A DNA stretch of 64,000 nucleotides, taken from NCBI RefSeq assembly GCF_011386835.1, contig NC_088794.1, positions 66,046,506 to 66,110,505 of the forward strand, given 5' to 3'. Shown in pieces: positions 23,866 through 36,999 of this stretch. Each line of letters starts with the position of its first letter. The first letter of the stretch is position 1. A program made the position numbers and the translations under genes. The notes under the pieces are model-generated. The model was not told where the DNA came from. It worked only from the letters and a program-made list of their open reading frames with translations, and did not search any database. This DNA is from Chrysemys picta bellii. Taxonomy: Eukaryota; Chordata; Testudines; Emydidae.

Positions 23866-26800
23866 CAGGGCTGACCTTACCATGAGGCGAACTGAGGCGG
23901 CCGCCTCAGGTGCCAGACTGTGGGGGGGGGGGGCACCACTAGGACCCAGAATGTAGAAAATTGTGTCTACTGCTGGTGCATATGTATTCTCTGTGCTCTA
24001 GATGCAGAGATGTGGAGTGCTGTGCTGGAGGAAAGAGGGCACAAGAGATATAACAGGCAGGCAGGAGAAAAGGTAAGAAAGAATAATAGAAAGCAGCAGG
24101 AGCAGCAGGGAGAGAGAGGAGGAGGAGCCTCTTATGTACCTCTCTAGCACCCCCAGGAGCCTGGACTGATTAACACCAGCTTCTCAGGGAGCTTCCTGTT
24201 TCCTGCTGCTTCCCTGAACCCACTTGAGGAGAACAGGCAGTCAACTGAACTAGTAGGAGCCAGTTAGGCCCTTAAGATGCTGATATCTTCCCTCACTCAG
24301 GCCCTGCTACCAGCCTGTTTATTTGTCCCCTTCAATTGAGTGTTGAGAGACACTATAGCTGGCACGGAACAGAATTCATGAGTGAAAGAAGAAAACACCC
24401 CTCTAGGGCAGCATTCAGAAAAAGAAAGAAAGCAAAGGAAGCTTTTCTATCTAAGCAGGAATGAGCTCTCCTGAGATACATAGACACAAATGTTCCCAGT
24501 GAGCCTTCTGGCCGCAGTGAGGATGTGAGTGGTGAGGAGATACCTGATCTTCCAGTAAGTCAGAGCGCAGGTGACCTGGCAGCTACTGCAGCATCCATAT
24601 CTCCATCTCAAATGGATGTAACCATGCACATTCCTGAAGAAAAGTGTAGATCAGAGAAGAGTGTGGTGGAGGTGCAAGAAACAGCTGCTGCTGAATTTAC
24701 TTCCTTAAGTCTAGATGATCCAGGACTGTGGACCCACTTGAGCAGTAGCCTGAGGGACTTCCTTGTACTGCATTGGCCACAGCGAGTGAAAAACTTCATG
24801 TTCCCCAAAGACAATGAAAATAGAAGTTTCCATCCACATTACTGGCGTGAAATCCCCAATGATGACAAAGTGGAGAGGCCATGGCTTATGTACTCAAAAA
24901 CCCAGAATGCTGCATACTGTTTTTGTTGCAAACTCTTCCAGTCTAATGTTCCAGCCACATTGGGTTCTACAGGAACAAAGGACTGGAAAAATCTGGCTAG
25001 AAAACTGGCATGTCATGAGAAGGCAGCAAATCACCAGAAGCATTCTATAGGTGGAAAGAGCTTGAGATGAGACTAAGGTTAAAGGCCACCATAGATGATC
25101 AGCATCAAAAGAAGATTGCATCAGAGTCTCTTTACTGGCAAAATGTTCTGAAAGGGCTCATTGCCATTGTGAAAATGCTTGCTACCCAAAACCTAGCACT
25201 GCGTGGGCACTTCAGATCAGCTTTATATGCCAAACAATGGAAACTTCCTTAAAATTGTGGAGCTGATGGCTGAGTTTGATGCCGTACTCCAGGAGCATCT
25301 AAGAAGAGTCACCACCCAAGAAATGTACACACAACACTACCTTGGAAAAACAATTTAAAATGAGATCATACAGTTACTGGCAACAAAAGTCAAACAGAAG
25401 ATCGTGGCAGAGCTGAAGTCAGCAAAATATTACTCTGTTATTCAGGACTGCACACCTGACATCAGCCATACGGAACAAATGACTTTAACGGTGCGTTTTG
25501 TAACAACAACAGAACCTAGTGAAAATGTCCCTGCAATGGTGACTGTCAGAGAGCATTTTCTAGAATTTATTGACATTGATGATACAACAGGAGTTGGTAT
25601 GACAAATATGCTTCTTAAAAAGCTGAAAGATACGGGAATTGCGATAGCTGACATGAGAGGTCAGGGCTATGATAATGGTGCCAACATGAGAGGAAAGAAC
25701 AGAGGAGTGCAGACATGGATCTGAGAGTTAAACCCTCAAGCTTTTTTTGTCCCATGCAGTTCTCATTCATTGAACTTGGTGGTCAGTGATGCAGCATCAG
25801 CTTCTAGTGAGGCTGCTGAATTTTTTAATGTAATTAAAAGCATCTATGTATTTTTCTCTGCATCAACTCCTCAGTGGCAAATTTTGAAGCAACATCTGGG
25901 AACATTCTCTCTGACACTGAAACCACTGAGTGCCACATGATGGGAAAGTCGAGTGGAGGCAATAAAGCCTATCAAACACCAAATTGGGAAGATAGATGAT
26001 GCCATAGTTTCCATTATGGAGGATAATGCTATGACAGGAACTGTTCGCAGGAGAACAGTGGCAAAGGGAAATGGAATCACCAGAAACATACATAATTTTA
26101 AATTTCCGTGTGGCTTACTGTTGTGACATGGCATGCTGTTTGAAAGAAATGTTGTAAGCAAGAGACTCCAAGGTGTTCACCTTGATATATTTGGAGCAAT
26201 GGAACAACTGGACAAAGCAAAGTCATACCTATAACCTTACTGGTCAGATGAGGGATTTCAAAACGTTCTGAAGAGTGCACAGAAGTTGGCAGAGGAACTT
26301 CACACTGAAGCTATTTTCCCACCCATTCAAGAATACAAGAGTCACTGACGAAGAAGACATTTTGATGACGAGGCATGGGATAATCGCATAAGAGACCCCA
26401 AACAACAATTCAAAGTTGAATTATTTAACCAGGTGCTAGACTGTGCAATACATTCAGTTGAAGAACATTTCATGCAGCTTAAGGAACACAGCAGTATATT
26501 TGGGATGTTGTATGATATTCCAAAACTCCTCACTATGCCTGAAGAAGACCTACATCAGCAATGCAGGGCACTAGAGACAGTGTTGACACATGATGACATG
26601 CGCGATATTGATGCGAGTGATTTAGGTGATGAACTGAAAGCCCTTTCAAGATACATTTCAGCAGGATCAACTCCAAAGGCTGTTCTGGAATATATGTGCA
26701 CAAATAAGATGACCACCCTCTTTCCAAATGCTTTTGTTGCTCTGTGCATACTTCTAACACTTCCTGTAACAGTTGCCAGTGGAGAACGCAGCTTCTACAA

Positions 26801-27244
26801 GCTGAAGTTAATAAAAACACATCTACGCTCCACAATGACACAGGAGAGGCTGGTTGGCCTTGCAACCATCTCAAGAGAGCATGAGCTGGCCCAGACTGTG
26901 GACCTTCAGGAAGCAGTTCAAATCTTTGCAACCAAGAAGGCACAGAAAGCACTCCTTTGATTATTCAAACAGATAAAAATGCCAGTGTTTACTATGCAGA
27001 CAAGAAAAGTTACATTTGCTGTTCAGGCATTTGAAAGTTAAGTGTTACTTACAATTTTTGAACAAGGCATTTAAAGTTGTTAGTTCTCCTTTATTGGGGT
27101 AGGTAGCAGAATAGTACGATGAGGGGAGTAGAACAGGAAGAAGGCAGAATTGAGACCTTTCAAAGTTTTGGTCCAAGCGAGATGGCATGGGGGCGTCATT
27201 TGAGCTCCCTGCCTCGGGTGCCAAAATGTTGTGGGCCAGCCCTG
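23866..27244 (+). mobile_element. 3.4-kb autonomous-type hAT transposon, inactivated
   Basis: The left end CAGGGCTGACCTTACC and the right end GTGGGCCAGCCCTG are inverted repeats (CAGGGCTGRCC core). Flanking 8-mers GGGTACAT (23,858-23,865) and GGGAACAT (27,245-27,252) match at 7 of 8, the length expected for hAT. A subterminal palindromic block GAGGCGGCCGCCTC (near 23,894) and GCCTCGGGTGCC (27,211-27,222) lie just inside the ends. The interior encodes a ZMYM1-like hAT transposase on the plus strand, broken by stops and frameshifts. Both ends are intact enough that it may still have been mobilised in trans. Confidence 0.9.
24378..26960 (+). pseudogene. hAT transposase (ZMYM1-like), decayed
   Basis: The likely start is the ATG at 24,378, followed by a basic N-terminus (KHPSRAAFRKRKKAKEAF) typical of this family; it hits a TGA at 24,462-24,464. 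The same frame reopens and carries a TTF-type zinc finger at about 24,820-25,050 (YCFCCKLF, then HEKAANHQKH). The frame shifts near 25,060 and again near 25,225, where NNGNFLKIVELMAEF begins; a TAA at 25,356-25,358 lies where related proteins have Gln (CAA to TAA). The RNase H-like core follows (SAKYYSVIQDCTPDISH; RGQGYDNGANM, about 25,404-25,724), shifts again near 25,725, and the hAT C-terminal dimerisation region occupies 26,433-26,960 (LPVTVASGERSFYKLK). At least four or five disabling changes make it a pseudogene. The frame breaks suggest it is old and unselected; a domesticated host gene is unlikely. Confidence 0.88.
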
Positions 27245-27662
27245 GGGAACATAAGCCCTCCATCTCCAATTCAACTGATCATGATACAACCCTGTGATGG
27301 GGATCGACTCCAGCATAATGGAAAACTGCACTAAGGTATGCCAACTGCCTGTGCAATTCATTTTTTAACTCTTTTCACTGTCACTTCAGTGTGAGTTAGT
27401 TGATGCAAATAGTGTTAGCCTGCAGTAAGGGTCAATGCTGAATCTCATCCCCTCCAGATGTTCCAGGCATGTAATGTTTTATACAGAAAGCAGGCTAAAT
27501 GGAGTTGTCACAGCCTCTGTGGCAAACATGGGATGCTTAATGGGAAAAAATTGCATGAAGCAACATGAAGGGCTGAGTGGAAAGGATTTAGCTCCACTGA
27601 GTTGGGCTGACTTTGTATCATTATGACAATGAGTAACTGTGGGCCAGATTATAGATTATCAG

Positions 27663-27840
27663 AATCATAGATTATCAGGGTTGGAAGGGACCTCAGGAGG
27701 TCATCTAGTCCAACCCCCTGCTCAAAGCAGGACCAATCCCAGACAGATTTTTTCCCCTAGAACCCTAAATGCCCCCCTCAAGGATTGAACTCACAACTCT
27801 AGGTTTAGCAGGCCAGTGCTCAAACCACTGAGCTTCTGCC
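27663..27840 (-). mobile_element. tRNA-derived SINE with CR1-like tail (tortoise/Cry type)
   Basis: The low-coordinate end ATAGATTATCAGGGTTGG and GACCTCAGGAGGTCATCTAG is the CR1-like tail in reverse. The high-coordinate end CAAACCACTGAGCTTCTGCC is the reverse complement of a degenerate A-box region (AGCTCAGTGGTTTG), and AGGATTGAACTCACAAC is the reverse complement of the B-box region. It has the same layout and orientation as the copy at 9,733-9,915, with the first few head bases lost or mutated. Confidence 0.82.
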
Positions 27841-28819
27841 ATTTCTACTCATGTTGGTGAATCAGCAGTTATGCACACACTTACAATATTATTATATTGA
27901 CTTCAGTGGGACTACTTCTGTGATTAACTGTATACCTATGCAAATAAGGGGGTCACAGTCTATCCAGTGGAGATCAAAGGGACAACTCAAGGAGAAAGGG
28001 ACTATTGAACATGAGTAAGCAAGGCAGAATCTGGCTCTGTAAAAATATAATTCACACAGCCGAATGTTTCACACAGCCGAATGTTTCACACTGTTTCCCC
28101 CCCCCCCCAAAGTGGTGTTTATAAAACCCACAACGCTTTTCCTCATTGCATTTTCTTTAGAAACTGTAGCTTTATTCATATCACTGCTGACAGGTTACGT
28201 TGTGATGTGTCACTTTATGTTGTGTCAGTTGCCTCCAGTTATATAAAAGTGCCATGACATGACTAATGCAACCCAACATGAGTCACCTGTCGTGACAGCT
28301 TTATGCTTTCAAAAGGAAGTGCTCTTTTCACTGAACAATCCTTTTCTGTTTCTTAAAGATAAAATTTTACTATCCCTAACATTGCTTTGTTGGCTGATAA
28401 TTTTACGCAAACAACGAGGTGTAGGTGTATTCTGCATGAAAGTATATGAGTAATTAACTACCAAGAAAAGATAAGAACAAAAAGCTATTATTCTATTTTA
28501 CTATGAAAAAAGTCACACTGCAATACAGCACAATGTCCAGTGAAAACACAATAGAAACTACAGGATGCTACAGATGAGCATCTAGGAGACTGCTGGGCTT
28601 TTAATCAGCATCCAGCGTTGCAGAAAAAAACCTTCATGATATTATTTGGAATTATTTTAGAAATAGTATGTGAGTACGTACTTAAAGACTAGTCTATATT
28701 GTAATGCATATGAACAAGGAGGCATACTTAAAGTTGCTCATGCAATCTTAAATTTTGTTTCCTGTCATTTGACGGTTTAATCATGAAACCTTATTAACAT
28801 AGATGTTTTCAGTACAAAA

Positions 28820-28850
<31 letters not shown>

Positions 28851-29287
28851 CTACCCTCCAAAATTAGAGTGAGACAAAAGGCAAAAAAAAAAAAAAAGTT
28901 CATGAAATTTTTTTAAAATCTTGTCAAAATTCAATATTTCAATGGAAGATTTGATTGAAATTTTAAATGAAAGAGTTCTAATAAGAACAGACATATATAG
29001 ACAGCATATGGGCAATGCTTTTAGCACAGTATACAAAGATCTACCTAAATGTGCCTAGTTGCTGCAATAGTTGAGGTGATAAATTCACTATGAAGGTTGG
29101 AATTATAAACCTCCCAAAAGGCAGATAATAAAATAAAATAAAAGACCTGAATGTGATCTCGCATGTACAGCTTTTACACCAGAAGTACTCTGTTGACTTT
29201 GGTGACATTGCTCCTGATTTATACTGGTGAGATCAGAAAGTGGCCCATGGTTTTCACTTTTAACTCTTTTCCCTGCACATGTATGCA
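27841..29287. other. AT-rich sequence with small tandem and simple repeats
   Basis: A 17-bp tandem duplication (TTCACACAGCCGAATGT at 28,051-28,067 and 28,068-28,084, then a partial third) is followed by a C-run near 28,099. A TC-dinucleotide run switching to AC lies at about 28,825-28,850, and a 15-A run near 28,883. No gene is recognised. Confidence 0.6.
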
Positions 29288-29645
29288 CAGGGCCAGCTCT
29301 GGCTTTCTGGCTGCCCCAAGCAAAAAAAAAAAAAAAAAAACGCGGCGGCCAGAACAGCAAGGCAAAAAAAAAAAAAAAACCTGTGGCGCGGCCAGAGCCA
29401 GGGTGCAGGGGGACTCCCTGCCCTGCAGATGTGCCCTGACTAGCGGCCAGGGCTTCAGCGGGGCGCTGCCACGCGGCCCCTCCCCCCATGCCCTCTGCCG
29501 CTCCGGTCGGCTGGGAGGGAAAGACGCGGGCTGCCCTGCCGGGCTTGCTGCAGGGCGCTCCCGTCCTCCACGCTGCTGCCCCCTACAGGGCGGTCGGAGC
29601 GGAACAACAACAACAACAAAAAGCGGCCGTGCCGTCCTACTGAGC
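29288..29645 (+). mobile_element. 5' end of a hAT MITE, 3' end not found
   Basis: It starts CAGGGCCAGCTCTGG and continues CTGCCCCAAGCAAAA, the same terminal and subterminal pattern as the element at 18,306. Two long A runs (about 18 and 16) follow, then a CpG- and GC-rich interior up to about 29,640. No matching right-hand inverted repeat or target duplication is visible, so it is truncated, or its right end is too diverged to see. ORFs across it on both strands are composition artefacts (poly-K / poly-F). Confidence 0.6.
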
Positions 29646-29649
29646 ACAT

Positions 29650-32600
29650 AAAGCCTGAAAAAGGGAGAAGTGAAGTGAAGCAATGGTTAAGGAAATTCTA
29701 CTGTCATTCAGCCTGTTCCTGTGAGCTGCACTGAGTGTTTGCCAGAATCCTTTCGAAATGGAGGTGCAAAATTTGGTGATCAGACATCAGACGTGCCGAA
29801 TTAGCAGCAATAATTCTACTGACTGCAGAAAAAAATTCCAGTACGTGTTGTTTTGGTAGACTGTTATCCTCTTATATGTTTATGAATCTGTGGTCCTCAT
29901 TGGCTTGTCTCATCATTTGAATAATATGCTGTCACTGTGCCTCATTCTGCTAGAGACCACACTAATGCATCAGCAGAGGGGGAGCTCTTGTGATAACTCT
30001 TAAGTATCACAGAGATAATATTTGGTTATCACAAGATGTAGCCTGTGCTACTGCTGGGCCCTAACATTTTTGTATTATGCTAACACTGGGTTTTGGATAC
30101 TTAGTTTCCATTGCCAGATACTGTACGAAAGGCTAAGCGTGCAACTGAGCGTGCAACTAGAAAGCCCATGCATAGTGATATTGTGTTGTCTGTATACATT
30201 TTGCAACCAAAAAACATCCACTTTTGCAAGCCATACAGATCTCAAATTCACTAAACTGGTGAGCACTTCCATCACAACAGCTGAATATGCAAAATGGTTT
30301 CCTGCAACAGGATGATGCAGTGTAATGTGCTATGTTAAATGACCCATTACATTAGGAGGCAATACAAGATGATATCATATTAGCTATCTGGCATGAGGTG
30401 TAGCCAAATGTGTTGCAAGTGAAGGGGAAAAAAATATGTGAAAAAATATGATCCACTCTAATTTCTGAACTTCTGGCAGTTACCAGTACTCTTTCAGCAC
30501 AGTGTGTATATTTTCTAATGAAATTATTCACAGCAGTCTGTCATAATATTTCTGTGCTTTCCATTCAGATAAAGGAAGGCTAATATCACTGCTTTGTGTG
30601 ACCTGTGGTACAACACAGTGTTGTAATTTGCAATGCCTGGTCTGTATTGCCTACTTTGTATGTTGTGTGTCATCAGCACTGGCATGTACCCAATCCATCC
30701 CCCTCTTAGCCAACTGCTATTATCTTGCATAATTCCATGCAAGCTAAAAGGTCTGAAATTTGATTAAATACAAATCATATATAATGATAAACAAGTGTAA
30801 AGTGCAGAACCCACTTGCAATTGTCCAAAATTATTCTAGGTGTCTGTGCCATATGAAGCCCTGTTGCACTTCTTACACAGTTCCCACTCAGTCAAAACTC
30901 CTGTGAAGGATGATGGGAGTTTTGTCTGAGAAATAGCTGAAGAATTGGGTCCTCTGGGTGAAATTCACACCATGTGCAGAGGGCTAGCACAAGCCCATGC
31001 ACCACTTAAGTTGTCCTTAAACCCTCCAGGCTTATGGTTTCCATGGAATTTAGCTGGCCCTCTGCACAAAAGTGAATTCCACTTTACCAGAATAGCAACA
31101 TCCTATTCTTTTGATATCCAATTGTTCCAAACTTGCACTGATCTGCCACTTTCCATTGTGATATAGAAATAGTCATATCCACCTCACCCATATATTCCTT
31201 TTTGTTTTTTTCCTATTGTAAAGCGAAAAGCAAAAATTTGCTAAGGCTGGATTTTTTTAAACCTTCCTTCTCTTTTTTGCTTTTGCAGCTAAATAATAGT
31301 ACCAAGAAGCTGCTAAACTTGTAAGTACCACAAAGAACAATTTTTAAATAATAAGGGCCAAGTTTTCACAAAAGCTTAACAGGCGAACTTGCAAATATAT
31401 ACATTTCTGCACCTCTCATTTGCATGTGTAATGATCTTCTTATCTGCTATCTGTAACTTCAGCACCAAAGAACATGTCTGTCACTTGAGCTAACTAACAG
31501 CAGTAGAAGGCTGTTGCCCCCTCTGTGTGGATAAGCCACCAGAGGAGAATGCGCCATCCACTTTTCAAGTACGTGCTCACACAAATCAGGTCACTGTGTC
31601 TAACTGTTTACACATTCAACATATAAAATTACGTGGTTGCCGCTCTTGCTCATGGTCAGCATTCAGCTGGTAGACAGATGCAAAGATTGTGGTAAATTTA
31701 CGTATGCTACTGATAAAAAAACGTCACTGACAAAAACAGTTTCTGTTCCTTAGCTCTCCTGAGTGTAACACACATTGTATTCCTACTTGACACAGATAGA
31801 CTTTTTAGCACAATTACAATCTGTGCAAAAAAGGGTGACTCATGGATGTGGACTTCACTACAGTCACCAATGCCTTTGTCACCTTGCAATTACACTACTC
31901 TGATGCTTTCTACATGGAAATACTCCTTACAAACATTCACACACTTTGTTAGTGCAGTATGTAGCTGTCAGTTTATTAAAATGTGCTTCACATAGACAGT
32001 ACATTACACTGGTGCTTTGGGATCTTCATTTGTGTCCAAGAGGAACAAGGAGGTATTGCTTTTAATCTGTGGAGGCTGAAATGGTTTGTGACCCACCCAT
32101 CTGAAAATCCACTTCTCTTCCCTTGTGAAAGAATTGCAGTATGTTTGGAGAAGGAGACTGAGCTCTTACCCTTGGTAGTGATAGTATTATAGTCTATGAC
32201 GTTCAACTGAGGCATAATTATTTGAAGTAAATATTTATAATTATTATGATAGCACCCAAAAAGGATGAGGGTTGGTGGGAGGGCATTTTCTATGAGGAAA
32301 TTTTGACCTTGGTTTAACAGAACCTACATTTCTTCAGCTTCAAAGCATGCTACAAGGCTTTGCCATTTAATGGTTGCCACCCTAGTCTCAGGGGTCTTCA
32401 GCAGAGTTTAACCCTGAGAGCTACAGACCTATTAGCTGGCCAGTGAGAGAAAGTTCTTATCCTTTTATATGGACCGGCTCCTAGAGGAGGCCAAACATCA
32501 CACATGGAACCATTGGGTCCTCACCTGTTTTCCTAGGCTATGACTGTGGGAAGATTGAGGGATATGTGGTGGTCCAATGTGGGAAGTTATTTTGTTGATC

Positions 32601-32695
32601 AATTTTTGATTTGTGAGATGGGGTTGATTGACATTGGTAGGTAATTTCTTTTGGATTGTTATATTTATTGTTGTAAATTTAAAACATTTTCACAA
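29650..32695. other. AT-rich sequence, nothing recognised
   Basis: No coding homology, RNA gene or clear repeat boundary is visible. A tiny 12-bp tandem (GCGTGCAACTGA/GCGTGCAACTAG) occurs near 30,137-30,160. Confidence 0.5.
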
Positions 32696-32699
32696 CTAC

Positions 32700-33026
32700 C
32701 TGAAGGGGGGTTCCAAAGAGGATGGAGCTCGGCTGTTCTCAGTGGTGGCAGACGACAGAACAAGGAGCAATGGTCTCAAGTTGCAGTGGGGGAGGTCCAG
32801 GTTGGATATCAGGAAAAACTATTTCACTAGGAGGGTGGTGAAACACTGGAATGCGTTACCTAGGGAGGTGGTGGAGTCTCCTTCCTTGGAGGTTTTTAAG
32901 GCCCGGCTTGACAAAGCCCTGGCTGGGATGATTTAGTTGGGAATTGGTCCTGCTTTGAGCAGGGGGTTGGACTAGATGACCTCTTGAGGTCCCTTCCAAC
33001 TCTGATATTCTATGATTCTATGATTC
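32700..33026 (+). mobile_element. CR1 LINE 3' end, plus strand, 5'-truncated
   Basis: This holds the last part of ORF2 and the 3' tail. The frame ending at 32,936 reads [20 protein letters not shown] and then LDKALAGMI, the conserved C-terminus of CR1 ORF2. The 3' region follows (TTGAGCAGGGGGTTGGACTAG, then GACCTCTTGAGGTCCC), and the element ends in tandem ATTCTATG units (TTCTATGATTCTATGATTC, 33,008-33,026), the CR1 terminal microsatellite. 5' truncation near 32,700 is the usual result of incomplete reverse transcription. The good preservation suggests a relatively young copy. Confidence 0.93.
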
Positions 33027-36000
33027 TAAGCACCTAGACCTTAGAGGCACTGGAAACAGACCAAATATTAGAAGTCATATATAGTACGGATTACCTTTAC
33101 CATGAGACCCAAGAACTATTCAAATTACTGCAGATTATATAATGCTATCAAACGTACTGTGTCTTTATTAGCCATGCATAAAACCTGGAATAACAAATGC
33201 AAAGATTGTGCAATTACCAATAGTGCTTTGGTAAATGAGATTTTTTTTCAGAGCCACTTAATTCTTGACATTTGTAAAACAAACCTATAGTTCCACCTGC
33301 TTGTAACTCTGAAAGCAGATTTGTATTACTCCCAACCCAAAAAGAGATCTATACAAGGCAACTGAAGTTCATAGGTTCCTCAAGTGGTGGCTTAAGGCCA
33401 ACATATATTGATATATCTCACACAATAGAATAAAAACCCATTAACAGATCTGAAAGAATTCCAGGGGAGAGTTCATTGACACACATGTGAAGTTTCCTGG
33501 AATGTTACATGAAATTATCATAACATGATAGTATGCTTGATACAATGGGGTTCTGTCACACATCGGCAATGTCTCTCAGCCAACCATCTCCATGTGATTC
33601 CTCACAGAGGTGTGAGTATTTGTATTATTGCACAGCCATGATTCAGGTCTGGCGGCTGCGGTTAAAAACACAGGACCTTTCCTTGTAAGTAGAAGTGAGT
33701 TATGAGGGAGCAGGACTGGATTCACATGCTGCCAATCCAAATTTTTAGGAGCACCCTGCACAGATTTTTGGACATGTATAATCTGTCTGAATACACAGAG
33801 AATGTGGTTACTGTGCATTGTAGAGGACTCTTCCCCGCCCATAAGAAAAGCCTGCACAATAGAGTATAAGAAAATACTTAGAAATATCTACTATTGAGAA
33901 ATGCACAGAACTCCCTTCAGGTGTGCGGGCTCAGAAGCAGGTTTTGATATATACACGTAGCTCCCATTACATGCATGTACTGAAGGGAGAATAGACTTCT
34001 AAGTATTTATGTTTCTTTTATCATAGAGCTGGTGACAGAGATATGAAATGCCATGTTTTATGTGCAAAAATATCACTGGCTTTTTTCTAACTCAATTTTA
34101 GAAGCAATAGGACTCATGATTTCTCATCACAATCTATAAAGTCCATGCAACAGATGAAGTTCTGTTACTGCAAAAAGGACCAATTATATGTAACAAAACA
34201 GAGCACAACAAAATATATAGTCAAAAATATTAACTTTTAATGTGTCTAAAATACAGCTCTTGGCTTTCCAGTCATAAAAGAAACATACTCCTTTTTCCAA
34301 ACACAGAGAGAGTTTGTCATTGAATTCAATGGGAACCCATTATGTTAAAAAAAACCCAAACCCTTGCATATGAGACATTTTAAAATATGGATGCAAGAGG
34401 CGCTTTGGCAATACTCTGTCAGGAATGCAAGCAGGATAATTGCACGCCTTCAGTGGCCACCCTTAAAATTCAACATTTGCCAAATCTCCGGGTGCCAACC
34501 TGAAGCAGAGAAACTCTCTGTGGGAGCCTTACAGAACTGCTTCTTTAAGAGCAACTGCAGCAGCCAGTATCCCCTGCCCTGCCTTTCAGCAAAAAGAAAA
34601 AGGGAACCTCGTTGCTGCCCATTATCATCTAAAAGAAAGAGTGCAGTTCTAGTGCCGCAAAGCAATGTCTGTTCTGAAGAGCTGGACAGAAATAAGAGCA
34701 GCAATGGACAGCAGTGAGGGCAGACTGCAACGGTTATTAAAAGGCAGCATTGTCTTTCACGCAGAAATATCACCAAGGTGAAGTTTCACAAAGAATCATT
34801 GCATTAAAGGTGCTGCAGGCTGTGTAACATCAGGCACTGCTTGAAGGTGCCTGAAATATTTATAGCAGAATAGGGGTGAGTTACCAGAAAATGTACTGAA
34901 GGGGAGATAATGGCCGTGGCACCAGAGATGGACTAAATGACCAAAGAGAACTTTTCTGAGGCTGATTTCGAATGGTGTGCTGGGATCCTGACCGCTGCAT
35001 TCCTTTGTTTTTGTCAGATGACATCAGAATCTTTGCATACTTTGAATATATAACGAAGATTCATGTTTAACAAGAATGACAGTTACAAGGAGGAACACAA
35101 AACCTGGCTGTGAAGTCAATGCTCAGTACCTCTCAGGATCAGGCTCTTGAAGTTGTTTTTTGTAAAAAAAAAAAAAAGACTATTAATTAGCAATACAAAA
35201 ATATTTTTGAATATCCCATTCTCATAGAATAATCAAAGGTTTTACTCTCAGCTGCTCTCCTGAATTGTAGCAAAGATCAATCCCAGAACATATATAGGGT
35301 AAGTATAGCTCCAATCTTTTACCTGGAAGAGGCTGTAACCTGATGTTTTGGGTGCTCTTCCTTTTTCATGAAACCATCTCACTCATACTGTGATGGAGGA
35401 AAGGACTAGGAAGGCATATAAATACGTTGTCTTTTTATTATATATAAACTTGCCAAAAACAGTAGGAAGGAGTGAGAAAAGTTGCCATGACAACCTGCAA
35501 CGTTGTACCTCTGAAGACTCACTTAATACATTTGAAATACTTGTATTTTTCTCTTCCAATGGTGATTAGGATGTAGCTTAGCTCTTTTTCTTAGTTAAAT
35601 GCTGTTTCTTTTTCTTAAAAGCCTCTATAAATGATGCTTCTTCATTGTAAAGGGTGTTTTTGGCACTACCACCATACAAATATAAGATTTTAATGAACAT
35701 AGGCCAAATTCTGACCTCATTTACATTGACTGACTTCAGTGGTGTTGCTCTGGATTTTCACCAACATAACTGAAAGCAAAAGTTAGCCCTGCACGTCTTA
35801 TACCTATTTTATGGTGGTAGGTAACACAGTGAATTTCACCTTTTATTCTCTGGGTTAAAAAGATATGCTTTATTTAGCAGTGAAATGTGCTTGGCTGTCT
35901 GAACAGAACTTCAGCTGATTGTTTCTTCTGATCATAAAGGAGAAGCCTGCTCTACACAATCTCAGTGTTGCAGAGGAAGTCCAGTTGTTGTAGCATGTTT

Positions 36001-36999
36001 GGTTAATTTTTGGCAATGGATACACCACAGCTGACAGCACCTAACACCATGCAGGAAGCCAAATTTCAGGGGATTCTTCTGATCCTAGTCTGCTTCAAGA
36101 ACTTCTGTAAGAGGATTCCAAACTGCAGAGAGGGAAAACATTATTATTATTACTGACGCTTTCATGAATAACCTTGGCTGCTGCAGGCGTAGAGGGGTGT
36201 TTAGAATGTAGCAGAACTGAGCAAGGCTCTGTTTGGCCTCTCCCTCATGTCCTGCCACTTCTCCATCCCCTCCAATAGCATGGAGCTGGATCCCTGCAAA
36301 AATCCGACAGTGTTTTTCATAGGATATGAAGAAGGGTAAGAATTACTTCAAAGACAACACTCCTCACTCCCATGCCCAGTTCTAGGAGTGAGAGAACAGA
36401 GAGGAAGCATGGGAGCCTCCATTTTGTTCCTAATTTTCATTCTCTCTCAATTTCTCCTCTTATATAATGTTGGGGCAGTGGGACAAGTTAGTTGATTGAG
36501 GTTAGATGGTGTTTTGGGGACTTGCAAAAGAAATGAAAATTTAGGAGGAATTTGGAGGAGAGGGTATGAACCTGGCATGCCGGGAGTGGATAGTTAGCCA
36601 GGGTATTGAGGGGCAGCACAGAGGAAGGCATGAAAAAGGGAGTGGGAGAAGGAGACTATGAAGTGGTGAGATTGGCATCACTAAGCAAGTAAAGGGGATG
36701 GAGGGAAAGGAGATCTGAGAGGTAGGCCACAAAGTTTTGTAGAACAATGAAGGGCAATAGGAGAATTTTAAACTTGATACAGGTGCCAAAGAGGGGACCC
36801 AGTGAAGGGATTTAGGAGTGGGGTAACATGGCCTTCTGCAGACAGAAATATTTCCTATGTTTATATTTCGCATTCTTCATTGCAAACACGATGGATCCCT
36901 TCAGGTTTTCACAGGCCAGAGCAAGCCTACAGGACAGGCGGCAGAAGTGTACTTAAGAGCATAGAGGGAGACTGGTTCTCAGTGTCTGAAACTCCAGAG
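33027..36999. other. AT-rich sequence, no gene recognised
   Basis: No coding or RNA features are supported. Around 35,703-35,790 GGCCAAATTCTGACC and GACTTCAGTGGTGTTGCTC resemble half of an old palindromic repeat. A 13-14 A run lies near 35,164. ORFs (for example 34,364-34,717) have no recognisable motifs. Confidence 0.5.

Noticed and set aside
24378..26960. Domesticated ZMYM1-like host gene
   Set aside because: Several stops and frameshifts, and intact transposon ends with target duplication, indicate a dead transposon copy.
29163..29683. Overlapping ORFs of about 150-160 codons on both strands
   Set aside because: They run through two long A tracts (poly-Lys or poly-Phe) and GC-rich hAT sequence; composition artefacts.
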